Source: Verticillium longisporum
Lineage: Eukaryota > Ascomycota > Sordariomycetes > Glomerellales > Plectosphaerellaceae
Assembly: GCA_019188255.1 (NCBI GenBank)
Contig: JAETXT010000008.1
Span: 2,976,001-3,040,000 of the forward strand
Length of the DNA stretch: 64,000 nucleotides
Direction of reading: 5' to 3'
The notes under the pieces are model-generated. The model did no database searches, was not told where the DNA came from, and was given only the letters and a program-made list of their open reading frames with translations. The position numbers were made by a program, and so were the translations under genes. Below, in pieces: positions 44,107 to 53,910 of the stretch (positions are counted from its first letter, which is position 1; every line of letters starts with the position of its first letter).

Positions 44107-45199
44107 GGCGACGAATGGATTTGACGCCGGGGCATGACCGAAATGAGTGAAGAAAGGAAAGTAAGATCAAACAACGCGCTATGCTGCTACGTAGAAGAAA
44201 AACGACATGATGCGTCTGGAAATTCCGCATATTTTGACCCCATGGGCAGCCAGCCGTTGGGTGCTGGGTGGCCTAGGTAAGTTCAGGGGGCACAACTCAC
44301 AGCCTCGTCCAACTGACAGCCTGTGGAGGTTGCATCCGCACAATGACAGCAGAATTAGCGCCAACGAACGCTGTGATGATTTCAGCAACAGCAGCACCAG
44401 CATGACCCAGGCGTCGAGATCAATCGTTTGACATACGATCAGAATTACCCGTCTTCGTCCAGATCGACGCAATTCAAAACAAACAGTAGGTGCAACAGAG
44501 TTTCACGGATAAATTTTGCCCACGAATCCCTCAGTCAGTGGCCACTCTCCAGAGACTTCGTGAAAAGTTGTCTGAGAAGGTGTGTTTGATGGCGATGTGC
44601 GGAGCCCATCCTGGTGCAGCACAACCCTGGCGCTTGATTTACCGAATCTACGGAACGCCTCTTATCTGGCCAATCCAAGTTCTATGATTGACGCCGAGAT
44701 TTTTCAACAGCCCACAGGCAGTGTGCCAAGGATCGCGCTATTATCTCTTGCATACTGAGTGCCAACGGTCAACAACATCAGGTGGCTGGTGAGGAAAATA
44801 CTGACTCTCACACATCGTCCCTATATCTATCAGACTTCTCTTGTGAAGCCCCCAAAGCTCGTTGTCTCTCTCCATGTTGTCTGGACATGTCATCTACTGC
44901 ATTTGTAAAAGAAATTGTGAAGATGCTGTCGCGGCTTGGGCTCCCTAGATCGCATAGGACCCTTGATCTTGTGTCGGTGGTTGCTCTAACGGCTCAGTTG
45001 GTGATGAATACTAGGTGGCGAGCCGAGGATACTACAAGGGACCTAGACCCAACGCCTTCTGCATGAGGGGTGGATATCAAATATCCTCCTTTCGAACAGG
45101 GACGTGGTACAGCCCGCCTCCTTTTGACGAGTGTTGTCTGCTGCGGAAAATCTTAGATGGTTCTTGAACTTGTGGTCCACCCTCGAGCTATCGCCAGCG
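44107..45199. other. Divergent intergenic region, no gene seen
   Basis: Lies between the GT69 start (minus) and the Cys-rich membrane protein start (plus) and holds both promoters. Near 44995 is a short string resembling a tRNA A-box, but it has no B-box or foldable stems. No protein-like frame is seen. Confidence 0.55.
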
Positions 45200-46275
45200 A
45201 TGAATCGAATGATGGATTGCGTCGTGTTTCTTTTCTTGTTTCTCAACTTAGTTGCAAGATGCTCGGGCTTTAAGCCTCTTCACCAAATCAGTGCTGTGAC
45301 GGCCACCCCTCCTGAAAATCCGGCTTCTGTTGCCAACGCAACTCGTCTTTTGCAGAAGAGGGCAACGGTGACCGAACTCTCAACTTGCGGGTACGACAAA
45401 GGAGATCCAGACCGACCGAGAACCGCAAACTCCGGATACAATTGTCGCATAGATGTCCAAAATGGTCTTTGGGGATTCTGTCCGACAACAGTCTTGACGG
45501 CTAGCGACTGTGGGCTAGCCGGAAGCTGCTTCGATGATCATGACTGTTTCACGGGATGTGGTCTTACGGACCGGCCTGATCTGACGACTTTCTCCTGGTA
45601 CGTCTTAGTCTCTGTATGGGACTGCGAATATTTCGTATATTGGCAATCGATGGAATTACCTGGTGGACTGACAGTTACCGATATATAGCATCAGGGAATT
45701 CTGCTCTACAGCCGTGCTCACGGTAGGCGTCGATCAGACCTACTCATACATTGCCTGTGGCGCTCAGCCTGGGACCGATCACTATTTCATCAGCCCGACC
45801 CCGACGAAAGATACGACTTCGAGCACCGAGTCCTCTGTAACCGCTACTGAAGACTCTATTTCCACTCCATCCCAGACGACCGCGATTACAGATTCCGTTG
45901 AAAGACCTCTGACAGAGGCACAGAACTCCCGGGATTCAGAACCTGCAACGTCAAGACGTGGCACAGAAGCCTCCTCAGCGCCAGTTGGGGAGTCTTCCTC
46001 GTCAAGTGACTCCAAGACAACTAGGCCCAATCATTGGTGGTGTTCTAGGTGGCCTGGCTTTGATTTGCGGCACTACTATCGCAGTTGTATATTTGCTGCG
46101 GAGGAAACGCAAGCAAACTTCAATCAACGAACAAGGCGAGCCGCCCACCCAAGACAATCCAAGCTATCGGGCTCCAGGATACGCCAAACCATATGCTGAT
46201 GGCGGCTGGGGTCCACAGGAGCTACAGTTAGGACGTGATGGTCATAACAGGAGTGTTGCGGAGCTGGCAAGTTGA
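45200..46275 (+). CDS. Cys-rich surface protein with one membrane helix (one frameshift)
   Basis: Two exons, 45200-45597 and 45689-46275; the 91-nt intron has a GTACGT donor and TATAG acceptor. The start at 45200 gives a clean signal peptide (MNRMMDCVVFLFLFLNLVARCSG). The ectodomain (to about residue 180) has regularly spaced Cys in CGYDKGDPDRP, NSGYNCRID, GLWGFCPTTV and CGLAGSCFDDHDCFTGCG, then FCSTAVLTVG and YIACGAQPGTDH. This pattern is common to fungal surface proteins annotated only as transmembrane or MID2-like. A Ser/Thr-rich stalk of about 90 residues follows. A membrane helix (IIGGVLGGLALICGTTIAVVYLL) then leads to RRKRK and a cytosolic tail. The stalk and the helix are in different frames: around 46024-46030 one extra base (CCC) separates KTTRP from IIGGVLGG. 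The role is probably at the cell surface or wall; no partner is known. An alternative explanation is a second small intron. Confidence 0.68.
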
Positions 46276-47650
46276 AAACTTATAAAAGGAATGATTCACA
46301 AAACCTGCACCCAGGTTTTTCCCGCGTAAATGAATAAGAACCCGAGCCTCGGGTTAAGGAGCTCAAAGATGCAGCCAACTCGGTTCCAGGCTTGGGCGGT
46401 CCTCGTGTGCTCCTATAAAATCTGAGAGGCTTGAAAATGCCCTCTCTGAATAAGTAGCTCAAGGATACTGGCATTCTACAACGTTTCGGGAAACAGCTTA
46501 TGTGTTGCGCCCAACCCATGGCTGCTGACCAGGAGTTCCGTAGCCTCCAACTCCCTGGAAAGACCTGACGCCTACTAGTCTCCCCTGTTGCTCCGAACAT
46601 TTGATCTGAATTTGAATGGCCATGATTCGGTCCTCATGGGATCCAAGCCCTCCATCAAGCACGCGCACACTGCCGTTGGACAAGGATTGCAAATCCTTCG
46701 TGGCGGGGCCATGTTGGTAAAGATTCTTTGACCAGGAAGCGGGAAAAGTCCTGTCCAACGGGGTTTCTTGAAAGAGTGCTTCGAAGTTACTGTTACAGCT
46801 TCAAAATTGACAGGATCTGTCGAGGTACAGGCCTCCATAGGAATGTCGATGGGGAGGGTGGGAGCAGTGATCAGATGCTTCGTTCAGAAGTCGAGTAGCT
46901 GACCTCTCGGAAGAGCACCATGTTGATGCATCGACAAATCAATTGCCAAATACCATTCATATGGAAGCGCGGCAAGCACGAGATGAAGTGGCTGCAGATT
47001 TACGGCGATTGAATCCAATTTCCATTGTGGGAAATGGTTCCCTGGGAATACTGTGTCCAAGTGCTATAGTGCTTGAAATGGGTGTTGCTGGCTCCAATGA
47101 TTCGAACATCCCGTGCCGAGAGATCTGGGCAGAGAAGGGGCCGTGGACATCAAGGAATGCGTCACCACAAAGGCGATCGTTGGACTTGGGTGTTGGACCA
47201 TGTGTTGAAGTGCTGGATCGTATTAAGCCAAGGGGAAGCAGATCCAGGTAGCTTTGGCCAGGAATGATATCAGCCTTCAGCTTCGCGTACTAAGGACAAA
47301 GTTGACATTGCGCCTCTCAGTAGAAGCTTAATCCGAATTAGTTGGTGCGTTTGAGTGTACGTAAGAGTGTAAGATGGAGGGGCATTCCTAGGTGCTGCGA
47401 GTTCTGAGCATTCCGAGATTCCGGACTCGGCCGAGCCCAAAGCTAGACTGACCGCCTCGGCAGAGCCACCGGCAGAATTCAACACAACTGCTCGTCTGCG
47501 CCAAATTAAGGTAAGGTAGTCTGGGCATCACTACCCTGGTCGCATCTTACGATCGCATCTTTTGCGGCTTCACTTCTGCCCTACCAATTCGCTCCCCCAC
47601 TCGCTCTCCAACAAGGCCATACCAAGCACACACGTGCCCTCACCTGCAAC
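46276..47650. other. Intergenic region, possible decayed frames only
   Basis: The stretch lies between two plus-strand genes. Frames of 80-105 codons exist on both strands (for example 46498-46758 minus and 46943-47251 plus), but they match no family I know and lack start context. The 150 bases before 47651 are pyrimidine-rich, as expected for the promoter or leader of the reductase gene. Confidence 0.5.
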
Positions 47651-48746
47651 ATGGCCGACGCACTGGGCTCGAAGAAGTTTGTCGACGGGGTTTACATCCC
47701 CGTCGTCCTGATGATCGTGGGCACCCTCATCGTCAAGCGCGAATGGACCCCCTATACCGTTCTCGTGGCGCTTGCTCTTGGCAGCTGGAAGTTCTTCAGC
47801 CTGAGTATGTTGGAGCATCCATATCCGGCATCGATTCTCGAGACTGCTTCTAACGCCTTGTGCAGAGATTAAGAAGGTTCTCAAGCCCGATGTATACCAA
47901 GAGTTTGAGCTCAAGGAGAAGACCATCATCTCCCACAATGTCGCCATGTACGTTCTCGTGGCCCCTCTGACGACCATGATCTCGTGCTGACCTGCCAGCT
48001 ACCGCTTCTCGCTCCCCTCTCCCACCTCGATCCTCGGCCTCCCCATCGGCCAGCACATCTCGATCGGCGAGGTCCTCGCGCAGCCCGACGGCACCCACAA
48101 GGAGATTGTCCGCTCCTACACCCCCATCTCGGGCGACCACCAGCCCGGCTACTTCGACCTTCTCATCAAGTCGTACCCCACGGGCAACATCTCCAAGCAC
48201 ATGGCCTCCCTCAAGGTCGGCCAGCCCATCCGCGTCAAGGGCCCCAAGGGCGCCTTCGTCTACACGCCCAACATGGTGCGCCACTTCGGCATGATTGCCG
48301 GCGGCACCGGCATCACGCCCATGCTCCAGGTCGTCCGCGCCATCATCCGCGGCCGCGCTGCCGGCGACACGACCCAGGTCGACCTCATCTTCGCCAACGT
48401 CACCCAGCAGGACATTCTTCTCAAGGAAGACCTCGACGCCCTTGCCAAGGAGGACAGCGGCTTCCGCGTCCACTACGTGCTCGACAAGGCCCCCGAGGGC
48501 TGGACCGGCGGCGTTGGCTACGTTACGGCCGACATGATCACCGTGAGTTGCGCTCGTGCCCCCGCTGCTGCGCGCTGTTTACGCTAACATTCTACAGAAA
48601 TGGCTGCCCGCGGCGGCTCCTGACGTCAAGCTTCTGCTGTGTGGTCCTCCCCGATGATCAGCGGCCCCAAGAAGACGGCCGTCACGCTCGGCTTCGAGAA
48701 GGCCCGCCCCGTCAGCAAGCTGGCCGACCAGGTCTTCGCCTTTTAA
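47651..48746 (+). CDS. CBR1: NADH-cytochrome b5 reductase (one frameshift)
   Basis: Four exons: 47651-47804, 47866-47947, 47999-48542 and 48598-48746, with short introns of 51-61 nt. About 309 aa after one correction, as usual for Cbr1. Residues about 13-45 hold the N-terminal membrane anchor ([15 protein letters not shown]). The FAD site is [10 protein letters not shown] with [18 protein letters not shown]. The NADH site is [19 protein letters not shown] plus the C-terminal CGPP motif. The enzyme passes electrons from NADH to cytochrome b5 for fatty-acid desaturation and sterol synthesis, at the endoplasmic reticulum or outer mitochondrial membrane. In the last exon the CCCC run at 48649-48652 is one base short: LLLCGPP then hits a stop, while [30 protein letters not shown] follows in the next frame. 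As the enzyme is a near-universal housekeeping protein, an assembly error is more likely than real loss. Confidence 0.9.
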
Positions 48747-49193
48747 ATATAGCGACAAGCGTTAAACGGAAAACCATTCATAAACCACATACACGTTGGG
48801 AGGCCACATATAGACCGTGTAGGTTTCAGAAGAAAGGGGGCCATAATGTAACCGAGTTACTTGTTCGCCAATTGCTTGCGTGACCTTGTATCCTCGGGAT
48901 GTGCCCCTCGGGATGTGCCCCTCGGCATTTCTGCCCCTCATCCACGGCAATCCATGCCCAAGCTCCTTAGGCGGTGGTGTAACGTGTGGGAACATTTGTC
49001 TGGGGCCCAGTCAATGCACCGTGCGCCCACACCACACTCCAACGAGGCTTATGTAATACATCAACTCTCCCGCAAGTGACGTACCCATGCAGCGCGTCGA
49101 AGCCTAGCTCCTGCTCGAAAGATTTCGCGATTCGACATTCGAATCAGCACCAACATCATCATCCCCCCTAAACCGCCAACTAGACCGCCCAAA
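48747..49193. other. Spacer between two plus-strand genes
   Basis: Holds the reductase 3' end and the Spp2 promoter. A 14-nt direct repeat (cctcgggatgtgcc) occurs twice near 48891-48918. No gene is seen. Confidence 0.55.
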
Positions 49194-50357
49194 ATGCCAG
49201 ACCACAAACCCCCCTCCGCGCCCCGAATAGCCATCTCCTTCGGCAAGAACTCATCGTCCTCATCCTCGTCCAAACCCAACCGACCACCACCACCGCCGCC
49301 CTCCCGCCTAGGCAAACGGTCTCGCGCCCCGGCTCTAGGCAACGACTCAGACTCGGACTCGGACGACGGCCGCGCCCACCGCCACGAAGCAATCACCGAG
49401 CTGGGCGGCGACTCGGACGCCGACAGGTCGTCCCGCAAGAAGCCCCGCGACCTGGTCATCACGAAACAGTCAAACCGCGACTGGAAGGCCGAGCTCCGCG
49501 CCAAGCGCGGCGGCAAGAACCTCCTGCCGGCCGAGGCGCAGGCCGCGCAGGCCGGGGCCGGCAGGGAGACGGAGCCGGCGGACGCGCAGAAGGACATGCA
49601 GTGGGGTCTCACGGTGACGAAGCCGCGACAGCAGCAGGCCGAGGAGGGTGAGGAGGGTGCGAGGACCGGCGATGGCGGGCGCGACGGCGGCAGGGAACGT
49701 CGACGGTCTGCGTCGCCGGCGGCCGAGGCTGTGAGACCGCAGACGGCGGATGAGGCGGCCGAGGCTGTGAGACCGCAGACGGCGGATGAGGCGGCCCTTG
49801 ATGCGCTGCTGGGGAAGAAGCGCGCGTCTGAGGAGAGGACGATTCGGCCGTCAGAGGACAGCGCCTACAAGGATGACGTGGCGCAGCATGTTGGGGCCGA
49901 CGCGACGATGGAGGACTACGACGCCATACCGGATGGGGAGTTTGGGGCGGCGCTGCTGAGGGGCATGGGGTGGGATGGGAAGATGCGGGGGCCTAAGCCG
50001 TCAAGGGCGGCCGCGGGGGAGAGGCGGCAGAACCAGCTCGGACTGGGGGCGAAGAAGCTGCAGGACGCTGAGGATCTGGGGCAGTGGAACCACGGCGGTG
50101 CGAAGAAGCGCGATGGCCGGCCTCCGAAGCTGGCCGATTACCGGCGGGAGGAGGAAAGGAAAAAGGCCGAGAGGAGGGACAGGAGAGAAGGCGGTTATCG
50201 GGAGAGAGACCGCTACGAGGACGCGGCGAGAGATCGCGAGCGGGACCGCGATCGAGGGCGTGACAGGGACTACGACCGCGACCGAGGCAGTCATCGCGAG
50301 AGAGACAGGGAGCGGGATACAGGGAGGCACCGTAGTGGTGAGTCGAGGAGGTACTAG
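49194..50357 (+). CDS. SPP2: Pre-mRNA-splicing factor Spp2 (G-patch)
   Basis: One exon, 387 aa. Residues 1-100 are Ser/Pro/Asp-rich and disordered, starting with the conserved IAISFGKN. Residues about 255-290 hold the Spp2-type G-patch DGEFGAALLRGMGWDGKMRG. In yeast Spp2 uses its G-patch to bind and activate the DEAH helicase Prp2 before the first splicing step; the human relative is GPKOW. The last 80 residues are Arg/Asp/Glu dipeptides (DRERDRDRGRDRDYDRDRG), typical of spliceosome proteins. A 12-residue unit, AAEAVRPQTADE, is duplicated exactly at about residues 176-199 by a 36-nt tandem duplication (49719-49790). The gene lies 447 bases after the reductase gene on the same strand. Assignment is firm. 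Confidence 0.88.
   Translation: MPDHKPPSAPRIAISFGKNSSSSSSSKPNRPPPPPPSRLGKRSRAPALGNDSDSDSDDGRAHRHEAITELGGDSDADRSSRKKPRDLVITKQSNRDWKAELRAKRGGKNLLPAEAQAAQAGAGRETEPADAQKDMQWGLTVTKPRQQQAEEGEEGARTGDGGRDGGRERRRSASPAAEAVRPQTADEAAEAVRPQTADEAALDALLGKKRASEERTIRPSEDSAYKDDVAQHVGADATMEDYDAIPDGEFGAALLRGMGWDGKMRGPKPSRAAAGERRQNQLGLGAKKLQDAEDLGQWNHGGAKKRDGRPPKLADYRREEERKKAERRDRREGGYRERDRYEDAARDRERDRDRGRDRDYDRDRGSHRERDRERDTGRHRSGESRRY
49719..49790 (+). repeat. Exact 36-nt tandem duplication in the Spp2 gene
   Basis: Two identical 36-nt copies (49719-49754 and 49755-49790), followed by the first six bases of a third. They preserve frame and add 12 residues in a disordered part of the protein, away from the G-patch. 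Confidence 0.95.
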
Positions 50358-51787
50358 CCCTCGTCAGGGCGGTATAGACGCACTTGCAGTGCGCAAGAAG
50401 ACGGGTATCCTTCGATGCTGAGCAATGCCAATGTTGCTTCTTCTCGTTGACAGATTATCCGGCGCTGCAGAGTTGGCGCATTGTCTCATGTCGTAAATGG
50501 CCTGGGCAATGATGCAAGCAGGCTCTCCCATGGATGCACTTGCACCAAAGAGCCGACATCAGTCCGCTGACTATTTCTTAGCCAAGGTCCCAAACATCGC
50601 CAGCCGAACTATAGTCTGATGGAGGATCGGGGACTATGGCTCGGATGCTACTAGAGCTACCTAGGTACCAAACATCGATACACTCGAATCAGCCCTGCGG
50701 TTTGTCTGGGACCAATGAAGAAACTTCGACATCTCTACTGACGGACTTTCCCCGGACGCCAGCCAAAGTAAAAACATTGACTGGCAGGGTGAACACCGCT
50801 TGTCCTTTCTAATATTCCGTCTTTCAATTCCGAGATGTGGTACCTACCTAGGCAGTTACAATCCCATCACAGCTAAGGGAAGCAGGCTCGCACCAAGCAG
50901 ATTTTGAGCCACAACCGCAATTCCAACATAACATGCCATCATGGCCTCTCCACCGATTGTGAAGTAAACGCAAACTCAAAACAACACGAGCCACTCATGG
51001 CCGACGGCTAAGCACAATCAACATCTGGCCGGCACGGTGCTTCGTCGGCCAGGAAAGCACTGGCGGCATCCCTCTGCCGATGCGCTGTCGGATCGCATGA
51101 GATGCGGATGACGATTTGCCTTCCGTTTTGTTCTCTCGCCGTCAGAGTGGCTTCATATATTTCGGAGTCTCGTGAGGTGGGATATGGTACAAGTGTCCAG
51201 GGAGACCCTTGATGATGATGTCTATCTCCGCTACGTCGGTAGATGCAAGGTAAAGACAATATCTGCTTGAAACGTGCTGGCATCCATATATGCCACACAC
51301 GTCTACCTGCCTAACAATCTTAAACAGCGTTCAATTCATGCTTACGGAGGGAACAGGAGAAGCAGTGGGCATTGCCACGCCGGAATCTCTGACGTGTTGA
51401 CTGATTGGAGCTTTGGCGATGCCCCGACCTGCCAGACACGGCTTGCTCCCCCGGCAACATGCTAGATACAGACGCCTTGAATACACCAGTCAACTGCCTA
51501 AGGGACCCTAGCCTCATGGGCTAGGTACTAGAGGTACAGAAGGCGGGCTCTCCTGCCCCCCTTCGCATCGTGAACCTACACCTACCCGCAAACCTACTAA
51601 CGGCGCCTCATGTGGCAAGAACCATGTGTCCTTCCCCATACCGAATTCCCATTTAAAAAACACAAGGTAGTGCTCTGTCAACTTCACCGACAGCCATGGC
51701 AGACATTGCAGTTTGGTATTCAAACATATCAACATCTTGCATCGGATACGATACCTGACTCCATCACGACGCAGCCTTATCAACACT
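50358..51787. other. Intergenic region, no gene seen
   Basis: The stretch lies between two plus-strand genes and has two GGTACC-type motif copies (50658-50669, 50839-50852). An A-rich block near 51655 lies about 130 bases before the sugar permease start. Short frames are unconvincing. Confidence 0.6.
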
Positions 51788-53518
51788 ATGGAGGAAGACG
51801 CTCCCGAATATATCCGGCGAGAGCCCGAGGCCCTCAATGCCTTTATCCAAGAGAAAACGTCGCCGTATGGAAGAGTCATCCGTTCATGGAAGATGGCCAT
51901 CTTCTGGTCGGTTCTCTTTTCCGTCACCATCATCGGCGAGGGTTATGATCTGGCTCTCATGGGCAACTTCTTCTCCTTGAGGCAGTTCCAAGATCTCTTC
52001 GGCAGATCTCACGGCCCAGGTCTTCCTCGTGAGATCCCTGCTCTCTGGCAGAGTGGAATGCTGTGCGCCGCTCTCGCAGGCCAGCTCATCGGCATTTACT
52101 TTACCGGACACTCTGTCGACCGCTACGGCCACCGTAAGACCGTCATCTTCGCCCTTGGCCAGGTCATGGTTTTTCTCCTCATCGGCTTCTTCTCTCCAAC
52201 CGTTATCCCCATCGGTGGCTCGGACGCAGGTCTCGGTATGCTGTTCGTCGGCGAGCTCCTCATGGGCGTCCCCTGGGGCGTGTTCCAGGCCACAACGCTG
52301 GCGTACTCCTCTGAGATCGCGCCAGCCAAACTGCGACCTACCCTCACCACCTTTATTAACATGTGCTGGATCTTTGGCCAGCTCTTCTCCACAGCTGCCA
52401 ACAAGGCCGTCACACGTCTGGACAGCAACCTCCTCGCCTTCCGAATCCCCCTCATGGTGCAATGGCTATGGCCAGTCCCCGTCGCCGTTGGTGCCTTCAT
52501 CGCCCCCGAGTCCCCCTGGTGGCTCATTCGTCAGGGCCGCTCCGAAGACGCCAGGAGGTCCCTCAGACGGCTCAACAGGCAGGCCGATTTTCCTCTGGAA
52601 GGCCACATCCGCGTCATGGAGCTCACGAACGAGCACGAAAGGGACTCCCTGCACAGCCCGGCAGCGGCGAGCCGCACCTCCAGCATCGCATCCAAGTCCA
52701 AGAACGAACCGACCGTCCGCTACGCGCCCGCCGTTTCGGCAGAGGCAGCCGCGGCCCGGGAGTCGCCCGATGCCGTGCCCAGCTACGCCGACTGCTTCCA
52801 CGGCATCAACAGGCGGCGCACAGAGATTGTCGTCATGCTCAACCTGACGCAGCAGTTGTGCGGGTCGTGCCTCATGTTCTACTCGGCCAAGCTCTACCAG
52901 AAGGGCGGCATCGCCGTCGAGCAGGCCTACGACTACACGCTCGTCCAGTACGGCCTCGGCCTCGTCGCCATCGCCTGCAGCTGGGCCGTCATGCAGCGCG
53001 TCTGCCGCCGCGCCACCTGGCTCGGGGGCCCCGGCGCCGCCGCCCTCCTCATGGCCGCCATCGGCGCCCTCGGCTTCTTCCGGGCCTCGGCCGCCGGCGT
53101 CCCCTGGGTCATCGCCGCGCTCCTCATCGTCTTCACCGGCGTCTACAACCTGACCCTCGGCCCGCTGACCTACTCGCTCGTCAGCGAAATGTCCTCCACG
53201 CGCCTCAAGGCCAAGACGGTCGTCATCGGGCGCGCCTGCTATCTCGTTGCCGGCCTCTTCAACCTGTTCCTGACGCCCAAGATGCTCGAGGACACCCCCA
53301 ACGGCTGGGGTCTGGGTCCCCAGTCTGCGCTCGTCTTTGCCGGCTGGAACGCCGTCTTCTTCGCCTGGGCCTTCTTCAGGCTGCCCGAGACCAAGGGGCG
53401 CAGCTTCGCGGAGCTCGATGTCCTCTTCAAGAGGGGCGTCAGTGCTCGGGATTTTGGAAAGACGGTCCTCACGGCGCCGGGAGCAGTGCAGGCGCAAGGG
53501 TCAGCTGGGAACGTGTGA
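51788..53518 (+). CDS. Maltose/alpha-glucoside-type MFS sugar permease, 577 aa
   Basis: One exon. The start at 51788 is preferred over the upstream in-frame Met at 51713 because it gives the family's usual hydrophilic N-terminus (MEEDAPEYIRREPEALNAF). Twelve membrane helices are visible. Sugar-porter signatures are DRYGHRKTVIFALGQ after helix 2, PESPWWLIRQGR before the central loop, and PETKGRSFAELDVLF at the C-terminus. VPWGVFQATTLAYSSEIAPAKLRP resembles the alpha-glucoside (Mal/Agt) subfamily. The family imports maltose, trehalose or similar alpha-glucosides with protons across the plasma membrane. It ends 392 bases from the convergent sucrose-type transporter, suggesting a shared sugar-uptake theme. 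The coding frame is intact, unlike its neighbour. Family is firm; substrate is inferred. Confidence 0.9.
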   Translation: MEEDAPEYIRREPEALNAFIQEKTSPYGRVIRSWKMAIFWSVLFSVTIIGEGYDLALMGNFFSLRQFQDLFGRSHGPGLPREIPALWQSGMLCAALAGQLIGIYFTGHSVDRYGHRKTVIFALGQVMVFLLIGFFSPTVIPIGGSDAGLGMLFVGELLMGVPWGVFQATTLAYSSEIAPAKLRPTLTTFINMCWIFGQLFSTAANKAVTRLDSNLLAFRIPLMVQWLWPVPVAVGAFIAPESPWWLIRQGRSEDARRSLRRLNRQADFPLEGHIRVMELTNEHERDSLHSPAAASRTSSIASKSKNEPTVRYAPAVSAEAAAARESPDAVPSYADCFHGINRRRTEIVVMLNLTQQLCGSCLMFYSAKLYQKGGIAVEQAYDYTLVQYGLGLVAIACSWAVMQRVCRRATWLGGPGAAALLMAAIGALGFFRASAAGVPWVIAALLIVFTGVYNLTLGPLTYSLVSEMSSTRLKAKTVVIGRACYLVAGLFNLFLTPKMLEDTPNGWGLGPQSALVFAGWNAVFFAWAFFRLPETKGRSFAELDVLFKRGVSARDFGKTVLTAPGAVQAQGSAGNV

Positions 53519-53910
53519 AGACCAAGATGTTTGTTCGTAGTGCTTACTCGATATGGCTTGTTTTGTTCTTCTCCTTTTCGAAATGTCAAATTCCCCACTC
53601 GCACCCTTTACTGGCGGACCAAGATGAGGCCAAGTCAATCGGTGCGTGTCGTACAAAGCAGTCACTGAGTGGTTCAGAATGAATAGATTCCATGCATTGT
53701 ATATCGCTCCAGTCTATCTCGTCATCAAATCCTCCTCATCCGGTGTGGGGCCTCTGTTCAATCTCGCCGTCTGTCCAAAATGCATGTTCTCCTCGTTCAA
53801 CGCCAGAATCCCAGTGCGAAAACCCTCCAATCCGCTTTGCAATGCGGCAGTACTTCCCGACTCCGTAGCCCAAGCCATGTCCTGAAGGTTGTGCCGGCAT
53901 ATACCACCAT
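53519..53910. other. Convergent 3' region between two sugar transporters
   Basis: Probable 3' untranslated regions of both transporters, with TGTATATC near 53698. No gene is seen. Confidence 0.6.

Noticed and set aside
44985..45060. tRNA-like string (ggctcagttggtgatg)
   Set aside because: It resembles an A-box, but no B-box, acceptor stem or anticodon arm could be folded.
45958..46275. Separate small membrane protein after the Cys-rich gene
   Set aside because: It supplies the membrane helix and tail expected for the upstream ectodomain, so it is treated as the same gene with a frame break.
46498..47251. Short frames on both strands as a decayed gene
   Set aside because: I could not match any segment to a family, and the frames overlap each other; the evidence is too weak to call even a pseudogene.
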